From: Rivibacter subsaxonicus
Lineage (GTDB): Bacteria > Pseudomonadota > Gammaproteobacteria > Burkholderiales > Burkholderiaceae_C
Length of the DNA stretch: 64,000 bases
Assembly: GCF_004217215.1 (NCBI RefSeq)
Contig: NZ_SHKP01000007.1
Span: forward strand, 372,001 to 436,000
Direction: 5' to 3'
Positions 39,173 to 46,521 of the stretch are shown here, in pieces; within the stretch, counting starts at the first letter, position 1, and each line of letters starts with the position of its first letter. The translations under genes and the position numbers were made by a program. The notes under the pieces were generated by a model. That model saw only the letters and a program-made list of their open reading frames with translations. It ran no database searches and was not told the DNA's origin.

Positions 39173-40117
39173 TCAGGACACCCGGAAAGCGGCCACCGCG
39201 GAGGGGAGGCATTTGCTCCAGGCGAGGAAGGATTCCGCTCGGACAGAGAACAGATTCAACTGCCACAGACTGACCGCGGAGATGGTGTCGGTCTCCGGGC
39301 TGTCAGACATCTCGACCATGCCTTCCTCTGAGTTCGCGAGATCCACGGTCAGAACCGTTGCCGCGATGGCAGAGGCGCAGTACGCGATGACCAGGTTGGA
39401 CTCGACCGCAGGGCTGACGACCACGGACTGGAAGACGCTCTGCCCTGGATACATGGCCGCGAACTGAAGGCCCGCCGTGTAGCCCATCAACAGGGAAACA
39501 GGCCCTGCGGCAGAGACGACCTGAGCCGCGACAGCCAGACCCGCTGGAAGCGTGGCCGTCGAGATCGTCAGGCCGTCCAGGATCGACAACGGAGCGTCTG
39601 CCATCGAAGGGATGGCGACAAGGGCCGCGTCGACCGACTTCGTGATGGACCTGACCATCGCATCCTCGACAGCTTGCTCCAGAGTCTCCAGATACCGCGG
39701 ATTGTTCGCAGCACCAGAACCGTCTGCGCCGCCGACCTTGAATAGGTCCCGCGAGAACACTGCCATCGTGATGATCTTCTTCGGCGGAAGTGCCGTGCTG
39801 CCAATCAGCCACTTGCTGACCGGCTTGAGCTTCTGTTCCCCGAGCCAGTAGCTGATCGGGTCCTGGAGGACCGTGGCGACGCGGAAGTTCGCGATTGCCG
39901 GTCGGAGGTTCATCTGGCCGATCAGGGACTCCTCTTGGACCCTGGAGACGATCCCGTCGTCCAGGCGCAGTCCCGCGAAGTCCTGAGTGCCAGAGATACC
40001 TACCGCAGCCCGTTCCAGCACGGCCTTGGTCAGCGGAGACAACCCCTGACTATTCATGGCCGCATGGGCACCAGGAAACCGGCCAAGCGCAGTGATGGCT
40101 TTCGCAATTGACGACAT
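39173..40117 (-). CDS. Phage major capsid protein, HK97 type
   Basis: 314 residues with features of HK97-fold capsid subunits. The core motif PISYWLGEQKLKPVSK (about 87-102) and TALPPKKIITMAVFSRDL (about 108-125) match the P-domain pattern of a Y/WxGEG...PVS...L.PKK segment. The C-terminal SLWQLNLFSVRAESFLAWSK (about 282-301) matches the terminal strand and helix that in other capsids reads WQ.N..A.RAE...W. There is no long scaffolding delta domain and no protease gene, so assembly may proceed without maturation cleavage. AAGGAG lies eight bases before the ATG. It follows the 88-residue gene after 12 bases and is the only structural phage gene in the element. Confidence 0.8.
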   Translation of the reverse strand: MSSIAKAITALGRFPGAHAAMNSQGLSPLTKAVLERAAVGISGTQDFAGLRLDDGIVSRVQEESLIGQMNLRPAIANFRVATVLQDPISYWLGEQKLKPVSKWLIGSTALPPKKIITMAVFSRDLFKVGGADGSGAANNPRYLETLEQAVEDAMVRSITKSVDAALVAIPSMADAPLSILDGLTISTATLPAGLAVAAQVVSAAGPVSLLMGYTAGLQFAAMYPGQSVFQSVVVSPAVESNLVIAYCASAIAATVLTVDLANSEEGMVEMSDSPETDTISAVSLWQLNLFSVRAESFLAWSKCLPSAVAAFRVS

Positions 40118-40129
40118 TTTGGGTACTCC

Positions 40130-40396
40130 TTAGGTAATGACAAGGAAATGGCCGACTCGGCCTGGGTGCGGGACGACTTCATACCCGAATAGCCTGAGCA
40201 AATACGAGTTCTGCTCCGCGGACGGGATCTCTGGGTTCAGGCGCATCTGAAGCACTCCCGTCGGGCCGAATCGGATAGCCACGATCTGCTCCTTGCCACC
40301 GATCACTGCCCAAAGGCAGGATTCCGCGGGAATATCGTCAAGTTCTCCGCCCAGAAGCCTGAAAACTCCGATTTCGTCGGTCGCTTGGAACAGCAT
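40130..40396 (-). CDS. Unknown 88-residue protein preceding the capsid gene
   Basis: Not recognised. Beta-rich sequence (VFRLLGGELDDIPAESCLWAVIGG, then VLQMRLNPEIPSAEQNSYLL) without membrane segments. A good AGGAG lies upstream of the ATG and it leads the capsid operon, so a head accessory or regulatory role is possible. A head-decoration protein is one guess; it cannot be confirmed here. Confidence 0.6.
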   Translation of the reverse strand: MLFQATDEIGVFRLLGGELDDIPAESCLWAVIGGKEQIVAIRFGPTGVLQMRLNPEIPSAEQNSYLLRLFGYEVVPHPGRVGHFLVIT

Positions 40397-40543
40397 TTCT
40401 GGCTCCTAGAAGGGGGGGGATATGGGGCCCCTGGAAAGTTGAAAACTTAGTCTCTGATTGGGGGACGGTGGCGTATGAGGGTCTATTCAATAGAAATTCT
40501 GACCATCCCCCCAACCCATGTCCCCATCTCTCCACAAACAAAA
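40397..40543 (-). promoter_or_regulatory. Likely promoter region of the capsid operon
   Basis: About 147 bases without a gene, bounded upstream by a leftward terminator. A possible promoter is TTGGGG (about 40508-40513 on the complementary strand), then about 16 bases, then TATTGA. It also holds runs of G and C. Weak match; no operator symmetry stands out. Confidence 0.35.
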
Positions 40544-40572
40544 ACAGCCTGAACTGATTTAGTCCAGGCTGT
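40536..40572 (-). terminator. Rho-independent terminator, leftward
   Basis: Arms ACAGCCTG (40544-40551) and CAGGCTGT (40565-40572) with a 13-base loop; read leftward the hairpin is followed by TTTTTGTTTG. It insulates the capsid operon from the cargo genes upstream. Confidence 0.8.
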
Positions 40573-40759
40573 CTTCTGAATCTTTGAGTGACAGGATCAT
40601 TGGTCCTGTGTCCTTGTCCCTTTCCTCCGAACAACTCTCACAGAGTCCCAATCTGAATGCCGGCACAGAGACATGGAATCGGTTCCAGCAGTTTCTGCAG
40701 GAATCCTTGGACGGTCTGTCTGCGGGTATCTGGTATCGGCTGGAGCCCATGGCGGGCAT
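40559..40759 (-). CDS. Possible small zinc-ribbon protein
   Basis: A frame ending in the loop of the terminator encodes about 66 residues with CRNC and CESC pairs 17 residues apart, which fits a zinc ribbon. The tail is acidic (EDSLD). The ATG at 40759 is one of several possible starts and none has a good ribosome binding site; a GTG at 40795 is also in frame. Codon use is moderate. Real but uncertain. Confidence 0.4.
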   Translation of the reverse strand: MPAMGSSRYQIPADRPSKDSCRNCWNRFHVSVPAFRLGLCESCSEERDKDTGPMILSLKDSEDSLD

Positions 40760-40974
40760 TGCATCGGACCGTGGCGGGGTCCGTCCACCTATCACGGTTC
40801 CGGGGTTTTTGCCAACGTGGGCGGCTGCCCACGGAAGCGGGGAACGGATGGGGCGACCAAAAGGGGGAGGGCATCCCCACCGTCAGGGGGCCGGCCGAGC
40901 CACGGAATCACGCTCAGAGGCGCCGAAACCATCCGCGGAGGGGAAACCCAAGGGCCCTAAGGCCCTCGTGTGCG

Positions 40975-41193
40975 TCAGAGGCGCAGACGGATCTTCTGGG
41001 TATGGGTCGCCAGGCGGCTGTTGACCAGCCAGAAGAACACCGCGGACAGTTCCTTGCGACTCGGGTTGCCTGGGATCAGGTGGCGGTACTTGTCAGCGTC
41101 ACGCTGACTGCAGGAGAGCCCGTACGGATAGTCCTGCAGGAAGTCGATAACCGACTCTCTGAGGAAATCCCGTCGTTCACGATCTGGCTTCAC
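40975..41193 (-). CDS. Possible 72-residue unknown protein
   Basis: Charged N-terminus (DRERRDFLRESVIDFLQDYP) and the segment YRHLIPGNPSRKELSAVFFWLVNSRLATH. GTG start 31 bases downstream of the preceding gene's stop; ribosome binding site weak. Third-position GC is high on this strand, favouring a real gene. Function unknown. The 215 bases to its left hold no convincing gene. Confidence 0.45.
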   Translation of the reverse strand: MKPDRERRDFLRESVIDFLQDYPYGLSCSQRDADKYRHLIPGNPSRKELSAVFFWLVNSRLATHTQKIRLRL

Positions 41194-41223
41194 GCCAGGG
41201 ATTCTGGCGCAGTCAGCCCGCGG

Positions 41224-41982
41224 TCACTTGAAAAGCCCGATGCGCTTCGCCTCAGCTTCGATCGCGTTCAGGATACTTTCGACTTCTTGAGCGAGGTGGT
41301 TCAGAACATCCACTGCTGGCTGACCAATCACAGGCCCGACATCGAGGAGAGATATGCAATAGGTATAACCGAAAGTGAAGTCAAGCGTGCCACCGATAGC
41401 GTATCGGGCCAATTCCATCTCATTCTTCGTGTGATCCCACTTGGGGTTGGGAATCGATAGCATGCCGGGATTGCCACCTAACATATTGAACTGTATCCCG
41501 GCAGTGGCAATCGCGGTAGGAGATGTGATCCGATGCTTGTTGGTATTGGATAGCTTATTCAATGCCCAAAGGAGATCGTTCCCGCCTTTGTAGGGCTTGA
41601 ATCCAACCATCACGTCGAAGATCTCTTGCGGGATCTCCGCAGAGCCACCCTTCTGCTTGCCACGCACGTCTGCAAGAGAAGCGCCGAAGGGGAAGTAGGT
41701 ATCCATACCCTTCCCGCCGTGGGCTACAGATACCGCGTAACCGGCTTGGTCCAACGAACTACGCAGATTGTGAACCGCGTCAGACGCGATGCAGTTCAGC
41801 ACGGAGGGGAATGGCCTTACGAGCCGGAGCTTTGCGACATTTCGTTGGGCGAGCGTGTCGATTTCCGTAACCCTGGCGAAGGGGTTGCTGCCCATGAAAG
41901 CAGAGCCCTGAGCGTCCAAGTCGGCGATGTGCGTCCTGGCACGCGCTAGGGCGGCTCGTGGGCTGTCAAGTGGGTCAGTCAT
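41224..41982 (-). CDS. Unknown 252-residue cargo protein
   Basis: Not assigned to a named family. Conserved-looking helical motifs CIASDAVHNLRSSLDQAGYAV (about 64-84) and LWALNKLSNTNKHR (about 138-151) recur in uncharacterised bacterial proteins, where an HNLRSxLD helix and a NxxKHR helix pack together. The C-terminal region (VDVLNHLAQEVESILNAIEAEAKRIG) is helical. Base composition is lower in GC than the flanking chromosome. It lies 27 bases after a HEPN-like gene and may work with it. Confidence 0.65.
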   Translation of the reverse strand: MTDPLDSPRAALARARTHIADLDAQGSAFMGSNPFARVTEIDTLAQRNVAKLRLVRPFPSVLNCIASDAVHNLRSSLDQAGYAVSVAHGGKGMDTYFPFGASLADVRGKQKGGSAEIPQEIFDVMVGFKPYKGGNDLLWALNKLSNTNKHRITSPTAIATAGIQFNMLGGNPGMLSIPNPKWDHTKNEMELARYAIGGTLDFTFGYTYCISLLDVGPVIGQPAVDVLNHLAQEVESILNAIEAEAKRIGLFK

Positions 41983-42009
41983 GGCTTTGAAGCTTCAGCG
42001 GGCGCAAGT

Positions 42010-42795
42010 TTACTGAGTGAGCGGTGCCAAATGACGCATGAAGGATCGAACCGCGGCGAAGACTTCAGTCGCCTGCTCATCCGTGTAAGTTGCCTTCGGG
42101 TGCATCACTTCATTTCGCCATGCCTGTTTGACGTGGTACAGATGGGTACTGCTCTGCGACCATTGATCTCGAGCGGCTCCCTTCGGCAGGGCTTCGATTT
42201 CCTTGTTTATGTCACTCAGCAGCGGACCCCAGGGGAGGTCTATCTTGGCGATCCCGAGCTTTGTTGCCATGGCTCGAACTGCGATTTCCATGGCTCTCAT
42301 TAAGTGGAAGACAGCGGCGGTTGAACGCCCAAGCGCCAAACACTTGCCAGCCTCCTCGATATCCTCAGCGGCTGACGGAAACGATGCAGCCACCTCCGGC
42401 CCGAAATGAGGCTCATCGCGTTCGTAGAGCGCTGCTTTGTCTGGTGAGAGAACCAGGATTGCCCTTGCTTCGGTCTCAATGCGAATGACTTGAGTAAAGC
42501 CCCGCAGGTGCGCATCCAGTTGTGGCAAATGATGATCCCGCATGATCATGTCGCCGCTGGTCATGTCCACCGCCGCCGTTCGCAAATCTCCTGCAATCAG
42601 TGTTGCGAGCCTTCGGATGACCAGAAGATTCATCGCTTCACAGTCCGCCGCAAGGTTATCCGCCGCGGTGAGCCAAGTTTGATAATTGTCCGGATGCAGC
42701 GCAAGAGTGGCACCCTTGGCGGTGGAGACATGGTTTTGAAGAGTCACCATGGCTTGGACCGCACTAACTAACCGGGAGAGCGGAATCCTGAGCAT
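42010..42795 (-). CDS. HEPN-like protein, possible RNase
   Basis: 261 residues, mostly helical. The second half has the layout of HEPN domains: a helix with FHLMRAMEIAVRAMATKLGI (about 165-184) and a later helix with AWRNEVMHPKATYTDEQA, in which RNEVMH at 227-232 fits the catalytic R-N-x-x-x-H motif of HEPN ribonucleases. HEPN proteins are common toxins and phage-defence effectors. No nucleotidyltransferase (MNT) antitoxin gene is next to it, so the neighbour at 41224 could be its partner. The family assignment is by motif only. Confidence 0.55.
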   Translation of the reverse strand: MLRIPLSRLVSAVQAMVTLQNHVSTAKGATLALHPDNYQTWLTAADNLAADCEAMNLLVIRRLATLIAGDLRTAAVDMTSGDMIMRDHHLPQLDAHLRGFTQVIRIETEARAILVLSPDKAALYERDEPHFGPEVAASFPSAAEDIEEAGKCLALGRSTAAVFHLMRAMEIAVRAMATKLGIAKIDLPWGPLLSDINKEIEALPKGAARDQWSQSSTHLYHVKQAWRNEVMHPKATYTDEQATEVFAAVRSFMRHLAPLTQ

Positions 42796-42880
42796 TTCTC
42801 GAAGTCCTAAATGGGGATGATGACAATCCTACTCGAATTGAATCTGCGAAGTCTAGTTCTGGGTTGCAGTAATCGCGTCC

Positions 42881-43297
42881 TCAATTGGAGCTCTTGCCTT
42901 TGCCAGCGCTGAATCCAGCTATCACCCAAAGCGCCACCAGGACGACGCCTTCCATCAGGAGCCAAACCACTAGCGGCACCAGAAGTCCCACGATGCCGAT
43001 TTTCAAAGGGGAGGCACTGCTCACGATAATCTGCACTTCGTCCATCTTGTAGTCGCTACGCCCTTCCGCATATTTTTCCCACGGCTTCCCGCTCTCACGT
43101 TTCTGCCGTTCAGCAAGTTCTTCGGGTGTCATAGGCACCAACTGCTGACGCGTCTCTGTAGCATCGGAGCTCAGTAAACCGCTAGCGTCGCCAGTGATCG
43201 CAATGAGGACGATTCCGGCAAACCAGAGGGCGACGAATACTAGGCCAAGCCTGCGCCAGCCGTTGAGAGAAGCCATGACATTCTTCGGGGTGAGCAT
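42881..43297 (-). CDS. Two-helix membrane protein of unknown function
   Basis: 138 residues. One hydrophobic span lies at about 16-36 (GLVFVALWFAGIVLIAITG) and another at about 98-127 (IGIVGLLVPLVVWLLMEGVVLVALWVIAG), separated by a charged loop containing MTPEELAERQKRESGKPWEKY. It probably sits in the inner membrane with the loop on one side. In a satellite it could be cargo such as an exclusion or defence component; nothing identifies it. Confidence 0.6.
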   Translation of the reverse strand: MLTPKNVMASLNGWRRLGLVFVALWFAGIVLIAITGDASGLLSSDATETRQQLVPMTPEELAERQKRESGKPWEKYAEGRSDYKMDEVQIIVSSASPLKIGIVGLLVPLVVWLLMEGVVLVALWVIAGFSAGKGKSSN

Positions 43298-43605
43298 TGC
43301 GCGAGTCTACAGGCCCGCTGGCGGCGAGGGAATCGGGGAAACCGCGTGCGGGTCCTCAAACGTCGGAAAGTTGGCATTCAAAGGCCAACCCCATCGGTGG
43401 AGGAGGCAACCCCGTCGGGTCGTCGATTTCAGGGGGCAAGCGCGCATGTACGCGCATGGGAAAGTAACTTTATATATATATATTTGGCATTCAAAGGCAG
43501 ACAAAGAACCCGACGGGAAAGATCATGGAATCCTTTGTCTGCCTTTGAATGCCAAATTTCTGCGCCCTTTTTCATCGGCCCGTACGCGCGATCCCCCTGA
43601 AACCG
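43298..43605. other. Putative replication origin of the element
   Basis: A 308-base non-coding stretch next to the 3' end of the replication gene. Nested symmetry: TTTCAGGGGG at 43427-43436 is mirrored by CCCCCTGAAA at 43593-43602. Inside lies a perfect 25-bp inverted repeat (43482-43506 with 43533-43557) whose core, TTGGCATTCAAAGGC, recurs as a direct copy at 43371-43385. A TATATATATATAT tract at 43470-43483 abuts the left arm. Iterated binding sites plus an AT-rich unwinding tract is the classic layout of an initiator-dependent origin. A strong transcription terminator is the less likely alternative, since no T-run follows the arms in the rep direction. Confidence 0.6.
43482..43557. repeat. 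25-bp perfect inverted repeat within the origin region
   Basis: Arms 43482-43506 and 43533-43557, separated by 26 bases. Fifteen bases of the arm recur at 43371-43385, so at least three copies of one site are present. Confidence 0.9.
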
Positions 43606-45864
43606 TCAGAGCAATGGCAGGCGCCACCAGAACTGCCCGCGATGCACCTTCCTGAAAGTCTCGATGCCGAGAGCCGCCTTAGCCCGAGCAAGTGTCCTGG
43701 CGGACGTCCCGGCCGCCTTAGCCGCGGTCTCCATCTCCTTTGCTAGCCGAGGGGCACGCTCTAGGTGCTCGAACAGGAATTCCTGGGCGCGGGTCAGCGG
43801 GGAGTCGACTTGCGCTTCGTGCTCAGGGAGGAACCAGACCGCGTTGCCACCCAAGCCGAGCTTCCGGTTCTCAACGGCTAGCTCCGCCTTCGCCTTCTTC
43901 AACGCGCTGAGCGTGATGCCGCTTGCGCTAGCGTCGTTCTGTACTTCGGCGCTATCGACAGGCCCGTCGGCCAGTCGGTTCACCAGGAACTGCTTGGCTT
44001 GGACCACTTTCCGATCCTCTGTGGTCGGCGGGGCAATCAGGTCCCTAGCCGAGCCAACGCGTGCAGTGCCCCAGATGGTCTTGCTCGTGTGGATGAACTC
44101 GCCTTCGTTGGAGACGAACGCATCGGGCTCGATCACATACTCAAACCCGCCGCCTGATGGCCCCAAGTTGTTCTTCGCTCTAGACAACACGAACCGACGT
44201 TCATCTTCGGTCGCGAAGAGTTCTGCCGCCACCAAGACGATTCGAGAGATTGCCGTGAACGCCTGCGACGCCAGCACCCGATCTAGAACAGGCTTCCTCT
44301 CTGTGCCCTTTGCAAAGTGCGTCAGGCCCAGCGTGACCAGCTTGCAACGCTCAGTCAGATCTACGACGGGTTGGAGTCCGCGTCGGACGTCGCCGGCTTT
44401 GTGGGAGTCACCGTCAATGGCTGAGATCAACGGGTCGATCATCAGCATCTGAACCCCGCCGAGTCTTGTGATCGCCTGTTCCAGCTTTGGCATGTCAAAG
44501 GCAGGATCGAACAGCCTCACCTCGCCAGGGCCTAACTCCTTCGTCTCGCCCACCACGAAATAGATCATCGACGGGTCGCCTCCCATCGACACGAACCGCG
44601 GTAGCAGCGTGGCTCCGATTGAGTCCTCGCCAGTCCAGACGACCACCTTGCCCATTTTGGCCCGATGACCGTCAGGGAAGCAGCCCCCGACTGACACGGT
44701 TGCCAGGAGTGACATGCCAGTCGTGCTCTTGCCAACTCCCCCCTCGCCGGCGAGGAGGTGAACCGCCCCCTTCGCCAACCAACCGGGCCACAGCCACTCG
44801 GTAGCAGTCATCGGCACGCTGTCACCTCTGACCAGCACCCCGTCGTCCTTCTGCCCTTCAGCGGCACGAGAACCGGCCTCAGAGCCGCCAAACGCCTCCG
44901 CGGCGTCAGCGGCACGGGTCCGACCCTTCGTGGCGCTGTACGCCCGTTCCGCGGCTCGGACGTCCCCGTCGTGATCCAGAACGACGTGAGCGGCCCATGC
45001 ATCAAAGACCCCTGACAGCGGATCGCCAGCATGGTGACTGACCCAGAGGTCGTCCTTCCCAGGTATCCGGCTGATTCCCGGCATCCCGGTGGCCAGGGGG
45101 TGAGACCACCTGCCAGTGCCCTCGTCCTCGACGTAGTTGTGCTCCCTGAGCAGGTCCTCGACCTCGTGATCCCGGTTGAACTCCATTCGCCTGGACGACG
45201 GGAAGGCCAGTTTCTCTCCGTCCTGGCCCATCGAGGCAGAGACAGTGCCTCCGACAGCCTTGGCCATCGTCTGCTCGATCTCATGCCGGTACCCAATGTC
45301 CTCTGAGGCCCTCAGCCAGACCTCCAGGAGCTTGCCGTCCAGTTCCTGAAGGTCCTCGAAACTGCCTTCCAGCTTCTGCTTGTACTCGGTCAACCCATCC
45401 GCGGACAGGTACTTCGTGCCTCCCAAGCAGTCTTGGAGATTTGGGCTTCCGGCTCGCAGTTCGCCCAGAGTTCCGTGCTCAGTGGTCCTGAACCGGAGCC
45501 ACTTCAAGATCACACCCGCGGGGAGTCTGAATAGGAACTTGCCGCCACTGCCTGGACGGGTGCTTGAAGTCCAGATGCCACGTTCCCAGTCCGTCGAGGC
45601 GATACCCAGAGCTTTGAGCCCGGCCTTGAACCGCTCCACGTCATCAAAGTCCACGGAACAGAGTCCCGACCCGCTGAGATGTATTCCGAAGTTCGCGTCT
45701 TCAGGGGCATTCCGGATCTGGGCAGCGGTCAGGAACCGAGTATTCCATTCCTGACCGCTCGGCCTCTTGGACAGCGGCTGAAGTTCAACGACCTTGAATC
45801 CCTGTCTCCGGGCTTCGAGGGCGATTTTCTTACGAGGATTTACGAGAGCAGGTCGCTGGGACAT
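43606..45864 (-). CDS. Replication protein: primase-polymerase fused to a RecA-type helicase
   Basis: 752 residues. The N-terminal part (about 10-185) looks like a bifunctional primase-polymerase domain, with VDFDD (71-75) as the metal-binding acidic motif, STRPGSGGKFLF (101-112) and GELRAGSPN (134-142). The central domain is a hexameric RecA-type ATPase: Walker A AGEGGVGKST at 372-381, VVWTGEDS at 408-415, and Walker B QMLMID at 472-477, close to RepA-type plasmid and satellite helicases. The last 130 residues carry two winged-helix-like segments, perhaps for origin binding. It would start and unwind its own replication at the nearby origin. GGAG is 10 bases before the ATG. The protein explains why the element can replicate independently of the host initiator. 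Confidence 0.85.
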   Translation of the reverse strand: MSQRPALVNPRKKIALEARRQGFKVVELQPLSKRPSGQEWNTRFLTAAQIRNAPEDANFGIHLSGSGLCSVDFDDVERFKAGLKALGIASTDWERGIWTSSTRPGSGGKFLFRLPAGVILKWLRFRTTEHGTLGELRAGSPNLQDCLGGTKYLSADGLTEYKQKLEGSFEDLQELDGKLLEVWLRASEDIGYRHEIEQTMAKAVGGTVSASMGQDGEKLAFPSSRRMEFNRDHEVEDLLREHNYVEDEGTGRWSHPLATGMPGISRIPGKDDLWVSHHAGDPLSGVFDAWAAHVVLDHDGDVRAAERAYSATKGRTRAADAAEAFGGSEAGSRAAEGQKDDGVLVRGDSVPMTATEWLWPGWLAKGAVHLLAGEGGVGKSTTGMSLLATVSVGGCFPDGHRAKMGKVVVWTGEDSIGATLLPRFVSMGGDPSMIYFVVGETKELGPGEVRLFDPAFDMPKLEQAITRLGGVQMLMIDPLISAIDGDSHKAGDVRRGLQPVVDLTERCKLVTLGLTHFAKGTERKPVLDRVLASQAFTAISRIVLVAAELFATEDERRFVLSRAKNNLGPSGGGFEYVIEPDAFVSNEGEFIHTSKTIWGTARVGSARDLIAPPTTEDRKVVQAKQFLVNRLADGPVDSAEVQNDASASGITLSALKKAKAELAVENRKLGLGGNAVWFLPEHEAQVDSPLTRAQEFLFEHLERAPRLAKEMETAAKAAGTSARTLARAKAALGIETFRKVHRGQFWWRLPLL

Positions 45865-45983
45865 AATGGAAACTCCATTCGGAGGTTAGGTTGGTCCTGA
45901 GGCGGGTTAGGCTTTCCACGGATGGGGTTTCCTTTCCAGAAGACGTTGATAGGCTCCGGGGCGTTTCCCGGAGCCTATTTTTT
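45839..45983 (+). ncRNA. Candidate antisense RNA over the rep leader
   Basis: On the plus strand TTTACG (45839-45844), a 17-base spacer and CATAAT (45862-45867) form a promoter that overlaps the rep start codon. Transcription from about 45874 would run 110 bases to a strong terminator: 12-bp perfect stem (45949-45960 with 45967-45978), 6-base loop and six T residues (45978-45983). The RNA would be complementary to the untranslated leader of rep mRNA, the arrangement used by plasmids and satellites to limit replication. No coding frame fits this stretch. Confidence 0.55.
45949..45983 (+). terminator. Strong rightward terminator facing against the element's genes
   Basis: ATAGGCTCCGGG/CCCGGAGCCTAT stem with loop GCGTTT and a T6 tail on the plus strand only. 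No plus-strand gene precedes it, which is the main evidence for the antisense transcript. Confidence 0.85.
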
Positions 45984-45987
45984 GTGC

Positions 45988-46194
45988 TCATTTGCCTGGC
46001 CGTTTCGGGGGCAGCCGTGCATAGCATCCGACATACACGCGTTCGATGTAGCCACGATCCACGAGTTTGCGGAGGTGGGGGTTCAGGTTGAGCCGATCAG
46101 GAACCTGTGGCAGTTTCTTCAGAAGGTCCAGCAGGTCGATGCGAACGCCGACGGGAGGGAAGGCGGCAAGAATCTCTTCGTTTCGAACTCTCAT
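45988..46194 (-). CDS. Small winged-helix protein
   Basis: 68 residues, MRVRNEEILAAFPPVGVRID then LLDLLKKLPQVPDRLNLNPHLRKLVDRGYIERV, a pattern of three helices and a beta wing as in winged helix-turn-helix DNA-binding proteins. The ATG at 46194 has GAGGA eight bases upstream; a longer frame to 46275 lacks such a site. Likely a regulator of the element or a replication accessory protein. It is upstream of rep and probably in the same transcript. Confidence 0.65.
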   Translation of the reverse strand: MRVRNEEILAAFPPVGVRIDLLDLLKKLPQVPDRLNLNPHLRKLVDRGYIERVYVGCYARLPPKRPGK

Positions 46195-46276
46195 TTCAAA
46201 GTCCTCGGTGGTGGTTGAACAGAAGGCGGACTTTGATACGGGTTTTCTTCCCGTGAGCCACCGATTTTCTGCCATC

Positions 46277-46294
46277 TACCTATCGCGGTAGGTA
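46277..46294. promoter_or_regulatory. Palindrome between the AlpA-like and winged-helix genes
   Basis: TACCT (46277-46281) and AGGTA (46290-46294) mirror each other around ATCGCGGT, overlapping a TATACC -10-like hexamer on the minus strand. Probably an operator-promoter for the leftward replication genes, perhaps bound by the AlpA-like or winged-helix protein. Confidence 0.45.
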
Positions 46295-46303
46295 TACCCA
46301 GCG

Positions 46304-46489
46304 TCATGGCCGCCCTCTGACCAAGTGCTTGTCCTGTGCATCCAGGACTGATCCAGCCCAGGCCACACGCCGCGGGGAGATATTCACAGGTGGAGGGAAT
46401 CGCCCCGCGGTGACGAGCCTGTGCAGCGTGCTACGGCTAAACCCATAGCGACGGCAGACTTCGGGGGCTGAGAACCAGTGCATGAGCAA
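46304..46489 (-). CDS. alpA: AlpA-family helix-turn-helix regulator
   Basis: 61 residues, WFSAPEVCRRYGFSRSTLHRLVTAGRFPPPVNISPRRVAW, the characteristic MerR-like helix-turn-helix of AlpA/Vis regulators. In P4 and related satellites this small protein activates excision or late genes and competes with phage repressors. TTG (46489) with GGAG upstream and ATG (46483) are both possible starts. It is separated from the preceding gene by 32 bases. Confidence 0.85.
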   Translation of the reverse strand: MLMHWFSAPEVCRRYGFSRSTLHRLVTAGRFPPPVNISPRRVAWAGSVLDAQDKHLVRGRP

Positions 46490-46521
46490 ATGGTCTCCCG
46501 ACCAATGCCCTGCGGGGGAAA

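Noticed and set aside
40584-41024. Rightward 146-residue frame in the element, with MGRPKGGG-like sequence that might suggest a terminase small subunit
   Set aside because: It runs against all other element genes, begins inside the leftward terminator region and becomes Gly/Pro/Arg-rich; likely a shadow of the leftward frames.
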